Shown: one piece after another, positions 43,481 through 52,188 of the stretch
Layout of the letters: every line of letters starts with the position of its first letter
Position numbering within the stretch: the stretch's first letter is position 1
Origin: Fibrobacterota bacterium
Lineage (GTDB): Bacteria > Fibrobacterota > Chitinivibrionia > Chitinivibrionales > Chitinispirillaceae
Length of the DNA stretch: 64,000 bases
Assembly (NCBI GenBank): GCA_023436205.1
Contig: JAEZKC010000072.1
Coordinates: 1 to 64,000 of the forward strand
Direction of reading: 5' to 3'
Made by a program: the position numbers and the translations under genes
Notes under the pieces: model-generated
What the model saw: only the letters and a program-made list of their open reading frames with translations
Database searches by the model: none
Told to the model about the DNA's origin: nothing

Positions 43481-45610
43481 ATGAGAATCATAACAGGACT
43501 GGCGGTTGTAATTTTCTGTGCGTTTTTATCCCATGGCGAATCTCTTGATCGGGTATCCATGCCCTATGGTCAGAAAATATTCATATCAGGAATTAATGTA
43601 GCCTGGAAACAGTTTGGGGGCGATGTTGGCAAGTATCCGATTGACACCGCCTGGTTTGCGGAAATGCTGCAGGGAGTTGCCGATTCGGGGGGCAACGCAG
43701 TACGCTGGTGGTTGTTCACCGATTGCTCGAATGATCCCCAGTTCGATCCGGTGACAAAACTGGTCACGGGGCTTGAAAGTTCGACTGTGGCCAATATCAA
43801 AAAGGTTCTGGACATGGGATATGCCAGAGGTGTCGGTGTTGATCTTTGTTTGCTATCTTTTGATATGATGAAAACTGGAAAGACCAAAGTGGATATTGAG
43901 GCCAACAAAATGATTCTTCAGACCGATATTGGCCGCAAAGCATTTATCGACAACGCGGTTGTGCCGCTGGTGAAAGCAATCGGACATCATCCCGCAATCC
44001 TTAACTGGGAGATTTTTAATGAACCAGAGGGAATGGTGCAGTCGATCGCGGGCGACTGGGGGAGTATGGCTACAGGAATCGAGATCACTGATGTGCAGAA
44101 AATGGTAAATCAGGCTGCAGGAGCCATCCACCGCGCGGCTCCGGGAATTCCGGTAAGCAACGGCTGCTGGTCATTTATCGCAGGATCCAATACAATTGAA
44201 GGGGATCACAATTACTATTCCGATTCCGCACTCATCGCTACTGGTGGCGACCCTGATGGGACCCTGGATTACTACATGGTTCACTATTACGAGTGGGCAG
44301 GAACTACCCGTTCACCTTTTCATCACCCGGCATCCTACTGGGGACTTGACAAACCATTGGTGATCGCTGAGTTTCCGGCGAAGGGACTTTCTGATGATGT
44401 TGGTCCAATGACATCTGTACAGTGCTGGCAATACCTCATGGATAACGGATATGCAGGAGCAATGGGCTGGACATATACTGCGCATGATGGTTTCGGGGGA
44501 TTGCCCGAAGCGGGGCAGGGAATGCGTGCACTTAAATCATCAGCACCATCTGCAGTGACTCTCGACTTTCCACCTTCAGCCCGGGATGACTGGTACGCTG
44601 ATACCACTGGCAAGACCCTGACTGTTTCCGCTCCCGGCGTACTGATTAACGATCGGGAACCAACAGCTGGACAAACCTTGTCAGCATCATTGATAACACC
44701 ACCTTCACATGGCAACCTTGAGTTGAATCAGGATGGGTCTTTCGTTTATACGCCAGCTTCCGGGTGGTCGGGTAGTGATGCCTTTATATATGCATCCATT
44801 GGTGGAGGTGGTGCTTCGGATACTGCAACTGTCGTGATCCGAGTTCTGGATCCTGGAAAAGCTGTTTTCTTTGCTCCCCCTCTGGCGAAGGATTGGCAGA
44901 TTTATGCCGGCTGGGGAAGAATTTCGGTTGAGGATCTTTCAACGGGGATGGGGGTGAACAATGCTCAGTGGGGAAGCGAGGCGGTATGGATCGTAGGAGG
45001 CGGAGTACCTGTTAAATTGACTTCTGCAGAACATACAGTCTTTATTCTGGTGCATAATGACCCCGGGTCTCCATGGGCTGAGCTCAAGTTTCTTCTCACC
45101 CCCCAGAGCGCGGTAGGCAACTATGGGCCGACCGACACAACCCGCATAATAACACTTAACGGACAATCATCAGGTGCAGATGGATTTACAGAATATAGAG
45201 GAACCTTTGTGCCCCAAGATACCAGAACTTATCTGCCGGCAGTACTTTTTCAGTGGCGAGATACCGATGGCAACGGGCCGAATTTCAACCATCAGAGCAT
45301 TGTACGGGATTTGGAAATTATTCCAAGCGATCTATTCGTCAGCAGTAAATTTCCCGGTAACATCTTAAAAGGTAAAACGTCAGCGATTCGCTTGCGTGTG
45401 TCAGGACAGAGGGTATTGATTTCAGCCCCTGGAGAGATTTTGCAGGTGGATGTGACAGACCTGAGGGGACGTCTGATCGCCAGATTATTGAACAAGGATA
45501 TAGTACAATGGATACCACGTGTGGGATCCGGGACCTTCATCATTAATGTTAAGGCTGGGAAAGAAACGCGTCAATTCGTATTGCCGGTGACAAAGTTAGT
45601 TATTAAATGA
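43481..45610 (+). CDS. Secreted glycoside hydrolase, GH5-like (mannanase/cellulase type)
   Basis: The product of about 709 residues has a signal peptide (ending LSHGES). A TIM-barrel catalytic domain (about 20-360) follows with WWLFTDC, the acid/base motif NWEIFNEPEG and the nucleophile region LVIAEFPAKG. A Big/cadherin-like repeat (about 375-470, LINDREPTAGQTL, then GSFVYTPASGWSGSDAFIY) comes next. A carbohydrate-binding-like beta domain (about 475-615) and a C-terminal sorting-type domain complete it. The substrate is probably a beta-mannan or beta-glucan. ATG 43481 has AGAGG six bases upstream and is preferred over ATG 43451. Confidence 0.82.
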   Translation: MRIITGLAVVIFCAFLSHGESLDRVSMPYGQKIFISGINVAWKQFGGDVGKYPIDTAWFAEMLQGVADSGGNAVRWWLFTDCSNDPQFDPVTKLVTGLESSTVANIKKVLDMGYARGVGVDLCLLSFDMMKTGKTKVDIEANKMILQTDIGRKAFIDNAVVPLVKAIGHHPAILNWEIFNEPEGMVQSIAGDWGSMATGIEITDVQKMVNQAAGAIHRAAPGIPVSNGCWSFIAGSNTIEGDHNYYSDSALIATGGDPDGTLDYYMVHYYEWAGTTRSPFHHPASYWGLDKPLVIAEFPAKGLSDDVGPMTSVQCWQYLMDNGYAGAMGWTYTAHDGFGGLPEAGQGMRALKSSAPSAVTLDFPPSARDDWYADTTGKTLTVSAPGVLINDREPTAGQTLSASLITPPSHGNLELNQDGSFVYTPASGWSGSDAFIYASIGGGGASDTATVVIRVLDPGKAVFFAPPLAKDWQIYAGWGRISVEDLSTGMGVNNAQWGSEAVWIVGGGVPVKLTSAEHTVFILVHNDPGSPWAELKFLLTPQSAVGNYGPTDTTRIITLNGQSSGADGFTEYRGTFVPQDTRTYLPAVLFQWRDTDGNGPNFNHQSIVRDLEIIPSDLFVSSKFPGNILKGKTSAIRLRVSGQRVLISAPGEILQVDVTDLRGRLIARLLNKDIVQWIPRVGSGTFIINVKAGKETRQFVLPVTKLVIK

Positions 45611-45747
45611 TAGAAGGAATTACGATTATATTTTGAATTATGTAACTCGGTATTTTACCGGGTTACAAATATGTTTTGCCCCGATGGAGCTCAGGAGAAA
45701 TCTGAAGCCCCTGAATATGGCAAACCAGGCTGCATGATCTGGGAATC

Positions 45748-46161
45748 GTGAAGACAGACTCTGATGACTATCTTTACGACTTATGCCGGGCCGGATGGTA
45801 CTTGACCAAAGATGCTTTGGCGGGGTATGATGAATTTGCAGTCGCGGGAAGAATTCTTGGAAAGGAAGAGTTTCTGACATTCGCTAGACCTATCTATGAA
45901 AAGCTGAGTGCATGTATGGATATGCAGTTGCCACAAGAGCTGAAAGATATTCTATCGTACAAAAAGAGGATGTACGAGGAAATAGCTGAGGCGAAGGGAA
46001 TTGCAGCTGTCGAGCTAAGAGTTAAAAATAAAGATTATGACCCCAATGCCAAATGTTTTTGCCCTCTCTGCTTGGCGGAGTATGCAACGGAAATGGATGT
46101 TTGTGTTTCATGTGAGGTAAGGACTAGAGGGGTGGAGCAATCCAAAATCCGTTCATGTTGA
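45748..46161 (+). CDS. Hypothetical protein with C-terminal zinc ribbon
   Basis: The 137-residue protein has a helical N-terminal part (EEFLTFARPIYEKLSACMDM, then YKKRMYEEIAEAKGIAAVEL) and a zinc-ribbon pair, CFCPLC and CVSC, near 103-125. The family is unknown. The GTG start is weakly supported. The stop lies inside a copy of repeat family D at 46154, so the real end may have been reshaped by the repeat. Confidence 0.45.
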   Translation: MKTDSDDYLYDLCRAGWYLTKDALAGYDEFAVAGRILGKEEFLTFARPIYEKLSACMDMQLPQELKDILSYKKRMYEEIAEAKGIAAVELRVKNKDYDPNAKCFCPLCLAEYATEMDVCVSCEVRTRGVEQSKIRSC

Positions 46162-46187
46162 GCAGTCTTCGGTCGAAACATGAGCTC
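46154..46187 (-). repeat. Repeat family D, copy 1 (inverted)
   Basis: On the minus strand this reads GGAGCTCATGTTTCGACC, then GAAGACTGCTCAACATG. It is nearly identical to 47632-47665 on the plus strand, so the two form inverted repeats around a two-gene cassette. Confidence 0.75.
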
Positions 46188-46243
46188 CATGGGTCACTTA
46201 ACAATGTTTAAAGAGTCTGGAAACGCAAATTGGACGATTAAAT

Positions 46244-46648
46244 ATGAATCGATTCACACTTCACTTCATTAAGCTATTGGCTGGTGACTGCTATCCACTA
46301 CCGACAGATAACTTTGTAAATGCTATATATCTGCTTTTCATTTTGTTTCTCTGTTTGTTCATAATATCTTACAAACAGAAGCTCAAATTCAATTTTAGAC
46401 CAATACTATTTTCGATTCCGGCCTTTAGCTTTCTAATTAGTTATATTGGAATCGCCTACGGAGGGGTATGGGTATTAGATGCAATTGCTAATATTCCAGA
46501 AGCACAAAGGTTCCAGGCAATTGCCACAGGTATCGCAACGTCTGTAAATTCCATGTTTATGCCAGGAATACTTATTTTTGCTGAATTACTATTATGTGTG
46601 ATTAAAATAACGATTGATTCAAACAGGAAGAATAGAAGTAACAAGTGA
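46244..46648 (+). CDS. Small membrane protein, possibly MotA/ExbB-like
   Basis: The 134-residue protein has three hydrophobic segments (about 24-43, 55-75, 103-124). The last two bracket a loop with AQRFQAIATGIATSVNSMF, which recalls the G-x-ALxTT pattern of the TolQ/ExbB core in a reduced form. The following gene has a TonB-like C-terminal domain, which adds some weight. The homology is weak and the function unknown. It lies inside the cassette bounded by repeat family D. Confidence 0.45.
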   Translation: MNRFTLHFIKLLAGDCYPLPTDNFVNAIYLLFILFLCLFIISYKQKLKFNFRPILFSIPAFSFLISYIGIAYGGVWVLDAIANIPEAQRFQAIATGIATSVNSMFMPGILIFAELLLCVIKITIDSNRKNRSNK

Positions 46649-46687
46649 AATGAATTTCACAAAACAATATTAATTTAGGGTGAAACA

Positions 46688-47509
46688 ATGAGGTATCTAC
46701 ATTCAATTGCAAACATTAGTATAGTAGTGCTAAGTGTGCTGTTTTTCGATTGCTACGGTCCATTAAATTTCTGCCAGTACAATTCCAGAAATTGCTCAAC
46801 AGTTGAGTGTATAAATGAAGGACTTCTGGATACAACTCAAGCTGACACCACCCTTCATCAAAAGCTGTACGAAGAATTCTTGGCCGGTGTGGACACAACA
46901 TCCAGAACTACAGAAACCATTGGAAAATTATTAATAGAATATCTATCCAAAGATGATCTGCGTTCAGTTATCCTTTTGGATACGGGTAAATATCACTTTC
47001 AATTCTTTATCAACCCCGATGGGTCTTCTGAAATTTCTTTTTTAGGAAAACCGGAGAAAATTGATACCTCTGCATTCAAAGAGCTCAATGCTGCTTTATC
47101 CCAATCAGTGCCTCATTTACCGGAAGTGTCCGGACTTTGGGTATTTAGAGGTCTATCAGTAAATGATGCAAATATAAGTATAGATTCTGTAAACGTTTAC
47201 TCAAGAGATAAAAGTGGAAGAAGTAAAGAATCCATTATGAAAGTTGTAAGGGATTACCTTAAGAATCTCAGAGTAGTATACAATCGACGGCTCTGTTCAA
47301 GACCAGGAATTTCAGGAAAAATCATCGTAAAGTTTGCCATTGACCACCATGGGAGAGTGTTTTTTTCCAAAGTGGAATCATCCACTATGGGTGATAGTCT
47401 CATGGAATCTTCTGTAAGGGAGCAGGTCTCTACATGGAAATTTCCTCCCATAGCCAAAAAGGGTGATATTACAGAAGTGGTCTATCCATTCATTTTTAGT
47501 GTAAATTGA
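46688..47509 (+). CDS. Lipoprotein-like protein with TonB/AgmX-type C-terminal domain
   Basis: The 273-residue protein has a lipobox-like signal (ending VLFFDC at about 22). A middle region of unknown fold follows. The C-terminal 90 residues match the AgmX/PglI (TonB-like) domain: YNRRLCSRPGISGKIIVKFAIDHHGRV, then SSTMGDSLMESSVREQVSTWKFPPI. Domains of this type occur in gliding and Tol/TonB-like systems. AGGGTG lies before the ATG. The gene follows the small membrane protein by 39 bases. Confidence 0.68.
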   Translation: MRYLHSIANISIVVLSVLFFDCYGPLNFCQYNSRNCSTVECINEGLLDTTQADTTLHQKLYEEFLAGVDTTSRTTETIGKLLIEYLSKDDLRSVILLDTGKYHFQFFINPDGSSEISFLGKPEKIDTSAFKELNAALSQSVPHLPEVSGLWVFRGLSVNDANISIDSVNVYSRDKSGRSKESIMKVVRDYLKNLRVVYNRRLCSRPGISGKIIVKFAIDHHGRVFFSKVESSTMGDSLMESSVREQVSTWKFPPIAKKGDITEVVYPFIFSVN

Positions 47510-47540
47510 GGGGGAACAGGAATCGGAACCGGATTGACGA

Positions 47541-47670
47541 TCCACTCATACTGAGCTCCTAGCCCCCTTCCGTAGAGCACACCCTGGTACGGAGGAAGGT
47601 CGAAATGTGAGCTCTTAAAATGTAAACAACAGGAGCCATGTTTCGACCGCGGACTGCTCAACATGAGCGG
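47541..47670 (+). repeat. Repeat family D, copy 2, with extended unit
   Basis: The unit holds CTCATACTGAGCTCCT, then GGTCGAAATGTGAGCTC, then CATGTTTCGACCGCGGACT and GCTCAACATGAGCGG. A related unit in the same direction lies at 48663-48761, so the two flank the lipoprotein gene 47884-48591 as direct repeats. With copy 1 it also forms inverted repeats around 46244-47509. Confidence 0.7.
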
Positions 47671-47883
47671 GTATGTGAAAATTATACAGAAGAAATTGCG
47701 TTTTCCCTCTAGCAGCTCAATTATTTAACGTCATTTGCAGGTTAGGTTTCAGTTCCAACACCCCCGACTGCCCCTGTATTCTCCTGCCGATTCTTATTCT
47801 GTAAATAAGTATTGATTACTTTCAACAGCCACGATATAATCACATCACTAGTGTGCCTTTCATATTTAAAACGGGAGCATGAG

Positions 47884-48591
47884 ATGAATATCGTGAAAGG
47901 TTGTTTCTGGGTAGCTTTGGTTGTGGCGACAATGGTTGGTTGTGGAAATTCCTCACCGGCAGGAAACGATGAGCCGGCCGATGGTGAGGTGAGCGTTTCT
48001 GTGGATTTCCTGAGAAATTATGGAAAATTGAAAGCAATCGGAGGTATCGAAAGTACCTCCGGCAGTGTTAGGGTAGTACTTGAGAAGGATGATATTGCCG
48101 TAACTGATGCCGTGGTGAAATTCGAGGACCAGATCATTGAATACACAGACTGGTTGAGTTCTTATGTACTTGATGTTGATTATAATGCACTTACCCCGGG
48201 CAGTTTTGCAAAGGTCAGCATTACCCTTAATGGCACTACCTATGCTGATTCAATTATAATACCCGGTGGAATCACTTTGTCACAAACTGGTTTATCTGCA
48301 AGCTGGAATTATGAGGGGAACCGCGATCAAGTGCATGTGTCTCCTTTGAATTCAAATGATATGCCCGATACTCAGAATGCCACTTTTTCCACGTTAAAAG
48401 GGGTTGGGACCACTGCAACTAATGATGTCACAAGCCCCTTTGAGATTGCAGGAGCTAGTGTTCCTTCAACGGATTGGTACGAGGTAATGATCTACGTGCA
48501 GAGCTCGAAAAGCGGTTTTGCATCCATTCCGGGTATCAAGTCCGGTGTTATGACAGCAACTGATGTGGTTTCGGTTGACTTTTCTAAATAG
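47884..48591 (+). CDS. Hypothetical lipoprotein
   Basis: The 235-residue protein has a lipoprotein signal peptide with lipobox MVGC (Cys at about 21). A Gly/Ser/Asn-rich linker follows, then a strand-rich domain that could be two Ig-like folds (SVRVVLEKDDIAVTDAVVKF, then YEVMIYVQSSKSGFASI). GGAG six bases before ATG 47884 sets the start. No family is recognised. It stands alone between two direct copies of repeat family D. Confidence 0.65.
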   Translation: MNIVKGCFWVALVVATMVGCGNSSPAGNDEPADGEVSVSVDFLRNYGKLKAIGGIESTSGSVRVVLEKDDIAVTDAVVKFEDQIIEYTDWLSSYVLDVDYNALTPGSFAKVSITLNGTTYADSIIIPGGITLSQTGLSASWNYEGNRDQVHVSPLNSNDMPDTQNATFSTLKGVGTTATNDVTSPFEIAGASVPSTDWYEVMIYVQSSKSGFASIPGIKSGVMTATDVVSVDFSK

Positions 48592-48662
48592 ATGATTGTT
48601 TCAACTTTGAAATACCTGGGCTCAGTAATAACGGAACGTAGGAAATATAACGCGAAACTGAT

Positions 48663-48761
48663 TCCGCTCTTACTGAGCTCCTTGTCGAAGTATGAGCTCC
48701 TGAAAAGTTTAAACTTCTAAAGGATGCCAAGTTTCAGCCTAAGACTGCTCAACATGAGCGG
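48663..48761 (+). repeat. Repeat family D, copy 3
   Basis: The copy holds CTTACTGAGCTCCTTGTCGA, then TATGAGCTCCTGAAAAG, then AGTTTCAGCCTAAGACT and GCTCAACATGAGCGG. The last 34 bases match copies 1 and 2 with a few changes. Confidence 0.65.
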
Positions 48762-48948
48762 ACGGAGTGATGCTTCGACACCGGCGGACCTGGACCCCTC
48801 ATATCACTTTTTTTGGCGCGGTAGTTTTTTGCTCACCAGTACGTTTTGTATATCTCCGGTTCAAATTTGACCGAGATCAGTACTGCTATCCTATCATTAG
48901 CAGAAACCGGAATCGATAATGCCTAAATCGACCACCTCTATTCTTAAG

Positions 48949-48985
48949 GTAGGGAGCGTAGGTCTTCCGGAGTCGAAGCATACCT
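48949..48985 (+). repeat. Dispersed repeat family A, copy in the 48.6-49.1 kb gap
   Basis: GAGCGTAGGTCTTCCGGAGT followed by CGAAGCATA matches the family A core with TCTTCC in place of TCCGCC. It lies just before the transposase fragment at 49036. Confidence 0.65.
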
Positions 48986-49035
48986 CTTTACTTTGCTGCC
49001 TCCTCGCCCAAAAGTATTACCAATATACGGTACGG

Positions 49036-49128
49036 TTTCTCCTCACCCAAAACCAGCCAAAACACCATAAAAAGATAACGTTTGATGCGGAATATGACAC
49101 ATTTGTAAAACATACCAGAATACGCTGA
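49036..49128 (+). pseudogene. C-terminal fragment of a REP-associated tyrosine (Y1) transposase
   Basis: The frame reads SPKTSQNT in other phases, but in this phase it reads TQNQPKHHKKITFDAEYDTF, then VKHTRI and a stop. The NQ-x2-HHKK-x-(T/S)F-x2-EY-x2-F pattern is the usual end of REP-associated Y1 transposases (IS200-like HUH enzymes). The catalytic part with HUH and the tyrosine is absent. It is a relic beside family A and D repeats, so these repeats could be its former substrates. Confidence 0.55.
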
Positions 49129-49130
49129 AT

Positions 49131-49529
49131 AGAGACAACAAAAAACAGGAGTGGCAGGCCAGCCGGGGACTTTTTCTGGTTGATCGTGTAATGAAAGTGA
49201 AAAGGATTTTTCGGGTCAGCTATAAAACCGTACTTTACAGGCTAGTGCAGAAGGGACTGGCAGATAATTCTATCTGGGTAAAATTCAGCGTAGCCTTCGA
49301 AAAACAGTATAAGAAGAAACTTTCCTAAAAAAAGGAGCCGTTTCCCAGTTCATCTGAGCCCTTCGGGATGGAGCGGTTCGATTTTTATGAGGATAGGTTA
49401 AGCCTGCTTGTGCTCAAGGCTATTGAATCGGGGGCCATTTCGCTTGCCCGTGGGGCCGAAATTCTCTATATTCGCATTGAAGAGATGATGGAGCTGGTGA
49501 AAGATCAGGATTTGGCTGTTTTATCGTAA
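49131..49529 (+). pseudogene. ImmA/IrrE-type metallopeptidase, C-terminal remnant with an in-frame stop
   Basis: The frame begins near RDNKKQEWQASRGLFLVDRV. It continues with FRVSYKTVLYRLVQKGLAD and VAFEKQYKKKLS, meets TAA at 49326-49328, and continues in the same frame with KKEPFP, then DFYEDRLSLLVLKAIESGAI and SLARGAEILYIRIEEMMEL. This is the C-terminal half of ImmA/IrrE proteins of toxin-antitoxin type. The N-terminal DNA-binding and HExxH parts are gone. The PIN-like remnant follows, the common partner order. Confidence 0.7.
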
Positions 49530-49641
49530 TTTTATTGCTTCCTGGTGCCACCACTAGCGTTACCTAAATAATACCTAAATAAGATTTTTTGTGTCTATCA
49601 CCAATGGTGCAGGTGATCGGCAGTCACTCAGGTTACTCCTC

Positions 49642-49869
49642 ATGAGCGATTCACCACAATTACCCGTGAATATGATTATAGATTCCTGTTGTTTGATCGA
49701 TTACATGAAATCCGATCCGGCGGTTATCTGGATGATCTCGGAGCATGTCGGGCCTCTGCATGTGGCGAGTTCACTTGTTACTGAAATTGATGACTTCAGA
49801 AGTAATACTCAACAGAACTTGATTTCACTGGGATTGACCATCATCGAGCCGGAGCTTGAAGATCCTTGA
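49642..49869 (+). pseudogene. PIN-domain-like toxin partner, truncated
   Basis: The product of about 75 residues starts with a PIN-like strand (NMIIDSCCLIDYMKSDP), where the early Asp would bind metal. It continues WMISEHVGPLHVASSLVTEI and stops at IIEPELEDP. Full partners of ImmA/IrrE proteins in such loci are about 160-180 residues, so roughly half is missing. It lies right after the broken ImmA/IrrE gene. Confidence 0.6.
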
Positions 49870-49887
49870 CGCCCGCTCGGAATAATG

Positions 49888-50958
49888 CTAGTCGTTAGTT
49901 TTATTCATTGGTAGTCTATACCTGCACCTTGGATAATTGATACATCCCCAAAATCTTTGCCCAACATCTTTTCCCTTTTTCGCAATTCGCTCCACCAGTT
50001 TCACTTCGCAATTGGGGCAAGTTGGGGTTGTGAAATCGGATGATTCCAAAAAGTTAATCAGGTGGGCCTTTTTATCCGCATCAAGTTCATTAACCATCAT
50101 CCATAGTTTATGTACGTGAACCGGTTCAATCTGGTGGGCATTTGCAAACTTAAGAGCCTCCTCTGTAAAATTGGAGTTTGTAATAAGTATGCCTTTCTCT
50201 ACCTTCTCAGAAGTCATAACTCCTAACAATTCTCTTATGTAGTTGACACCGATATCTCTATGTGCTCTTGACTTACATTGGACCAATGCGCATGGCACCA
50301 CAGAATCCTTCATATATAGAAGAAGATCTATTCCTCCGTCAGCGCCAGACTTTGTTTTCGTTACCTTATATCCGATGCACTCGTAATAGATTTTGCAGAA
50401 CATTTCGAAAGAGAACCATTCGATTTTTTTCAATGTCTCAATCGACAAATCAGCTTTTGCTTTTACCCTTTCAGATTTTATTGTGGGCCTTTGTGCGTGA
50501 TTGGCGCAAGATGATTCGAATGTGGCTAAATCGCTTTTTAGATAATCTGTACCATCTATCATGGTTATTTGCGAATTTGAAGTTAGGCTATCAATAGTGC
50601 ATTTATCATTAATAAAATCAGATCTTCTTACCTGTTGATTTAAAAGACCTTTCCGCGAGGCAGGCGATTTTAGAGAGGAAAGAGCGAATAAAGTCGGCTG
50701 ACGCTTCCGCCAGGAGTTGATTGCTGATAATGCAGCTGTTAACAATAATAGTAATGCAGCTATCGGTGCAAGCTTTGGTGCGAAGGCTGCCATGCCTTTG
50801 TAAACCATGTACGTCATGTCGGCTGGGCCCTTCTGCTGAAAATCTATTGAGGGAATGAAATATTTCAGGACCAGATATGAAACAACAGATAATAATACGC
50901 TGACCCACCAGGGATAACGAACAAGTATCTCGAGAACTGATTTGTTTTTTCTTGCCAT
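49888..50958 (-). CDS. Mrr-type restriction endonuclease with N-terminal membrane helices and zinc finger
   Basis: The 356-residue protein begins with two likely membrane segments (about 17-33 and 55-72). A middle linker follows, then an Mrr catalytic domain (about 175-290) with FEMFCKIYYECIGYKVTKTK, GADGGIDLLLY and ALVQCKS, which match the D-x(n)-Q-x-K active site. The C-terminus has a topoisomerase-type zinc finger (CPNCEVKLVERIAKKG, then FWGCINYPRCRYRLP). Such nucleases attack foreign or modified DNA. The membrane tether suggests action at the envelope on incoming DNA, which is inference. Confidence 0.88.
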   Translation of the reverse strand: MARKNKSVLEILVRYPWWVSVLLSVVSYLVLKYFIPSIDFQQKGPADMTYMVYKGMAAFAPKLAPIAALLLLLTAALSAINSWRKRQPTLFALSSLKSPASRKGLLNQQVRRSDFINDKCTIDSLTSNSQITMIDGTDYLKSDLATFESSCANHAQRPTIKSERVKAKADLSIETLKKIEWFSFEMFCKIYYECIGYKVTKTKSGADGGIDLLLYMKDSVVPCALVQCKSRAHRDIGVNYIRELLGVMTSEKVEKGILITNSNFTEEALKFANAHQIEPVHVHKLWMMVNELDADKKAHLINFLESSDFTTPTCPNCEVKLVERIAKKGKDVGQRFWGCINYPRCRYRLPMNKTND

Positions 50959-51274
50959 TGATGCTCCTGCATCTGAAGTGGTAAGTTTTGTTTTCCCTTG
51001 CTCAATTTATGTATGGAAGAATAGAAATTCAGCCCGAAAACCAGCTCCTATCAAGCCTAACGGAACAATTGCCTAATTATCAATTTACAATCTATGTCGA
51101 TCTTTGTAAATAGGGGAGAATTATGTGGGCTGGGTCCGGAATACAGAAACAATGGCATAGGCGGTGTTTTCTGGCCTTCATTGACCGGTAATGTTTTAAT
51201 TGCCGCAAGCAATATCTTGCAGCTATATTGGTACTTCTTTTGTGAATAATTCGATCCGAAGGTAACCTCATAAC

Positions 51275-51990
51275 ATGGCTCAATCAACAATAGAGTGGAC
51301 CGAGATGACCTGGAACCCGGTAACAGGGTGCAGCAAGATATCATCCGGGTGCAAACATTGCTACGCCGAAGTGATGACCCGCAGGCTCAAGGCGATGGGG
51401 CTTGAAAAATACAGAAACGGGTTCGATATTACTCTTCACGAAGAAGCGCTTCAGATCCCTCATCCTGGAAAAAGCCCAGAATGGTATTCGTGAATTCCAT
51501 GAGCGACCTCTTCCATAAGGATGTTCCCCTTTCGTTCATTCAGAAAGTGTTCCGGGTTATGAATGAAAACCCGCAGCACATATTCCAGGTGCTTACTAAA
51601 CGTTCCGATATTCTTATAGCCTATGCGCCACACCTGAACTGGACCCCCAATATCTGGATGGGAGTCACCGTGGAAGACGCATCTGTAGCAGAGCGAATCG
51701 ACCACCTCAGAAAAACCAAAGCCTCCCTCAAGTTTCTCTCCTGCGAGCCGCTCTTGGGATCACTGGACAAACTTGACCTGCATGGTATCGGCTGGGTCAT
51801 TGCCGGTGGGGAGAGCGGAATAAACCCGCGTCCCATGAAAGAAGAGTGGGTGCTTGCACTTCAGGAACAGTGTAGACAGGCAAAGGTTCCGTTTTTCTTT
51901 AAGCAATGGGGCGGTAGGAACAAGAAGAAGGCGGGTGCGGAGTTGCGCGGGAGGGAGTGGAAGGAAAGACCTGGGGTGCTTGTGGCCTAA
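51275..51990 (+). pseudogene. DUF5131 (phage Gp37/Gp68, three-Cys-motif) protein, frameshifted
   Basis: The first frame (51275-51493) has the family start IEWTEMTWNPVTGCSKISSG, then CKHCYAEVMTRRLKAMG, with three cysteines of the radical-SAM-like site. The second frame has MVFVNSMSDLFHKDVPLSFI to GGESGINPRPMKEEW and QWGG. The join should read KKPRMVFVNSMSDL, so one base is lost or gained in the short A/C runs near 51468-51480. If real, the gene is dead; if a sequencing error, it is intact at about 238 residues. Relatives occur in phages and in defence islands with TcmP, which is not seen here. Confidence 0.8.
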
Positions 51991-52011
51991 AACTTAATTG
52001 CAAATTTTCTG

Positions 52012-52100
52012 GTCCCGTAGGGATCGCATATTTATAGAACAATTACAAAACAAAAGGGATATTCGTCCCTTTAGGGACGACATATTTGGGGGACCGTAGC
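52012..52100. repeat. Dispersed repeat with GTCCC-TAGGGAC palindromes
   Basis: GGTCCCGTAGGGATCGCATA and, in inverted sense, GTCCCTTTAGGGACGACATA occur about 55 bases apart. Similar CCCTGTAGGGAC and CCCCTGAAGGGGC cores are at about 883 and 61465. These look like one further family of palindromic spacer repeats. Confidence 0.6.
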
Positions 52101-52188
52101 CGAAAGCCCTTGAGTGCGGGATACCAAGTGTCTGAAAACTGAGTTTTTTTATACATAATCTCTCCAGCTACCCGCCTATTGGAAGGGA

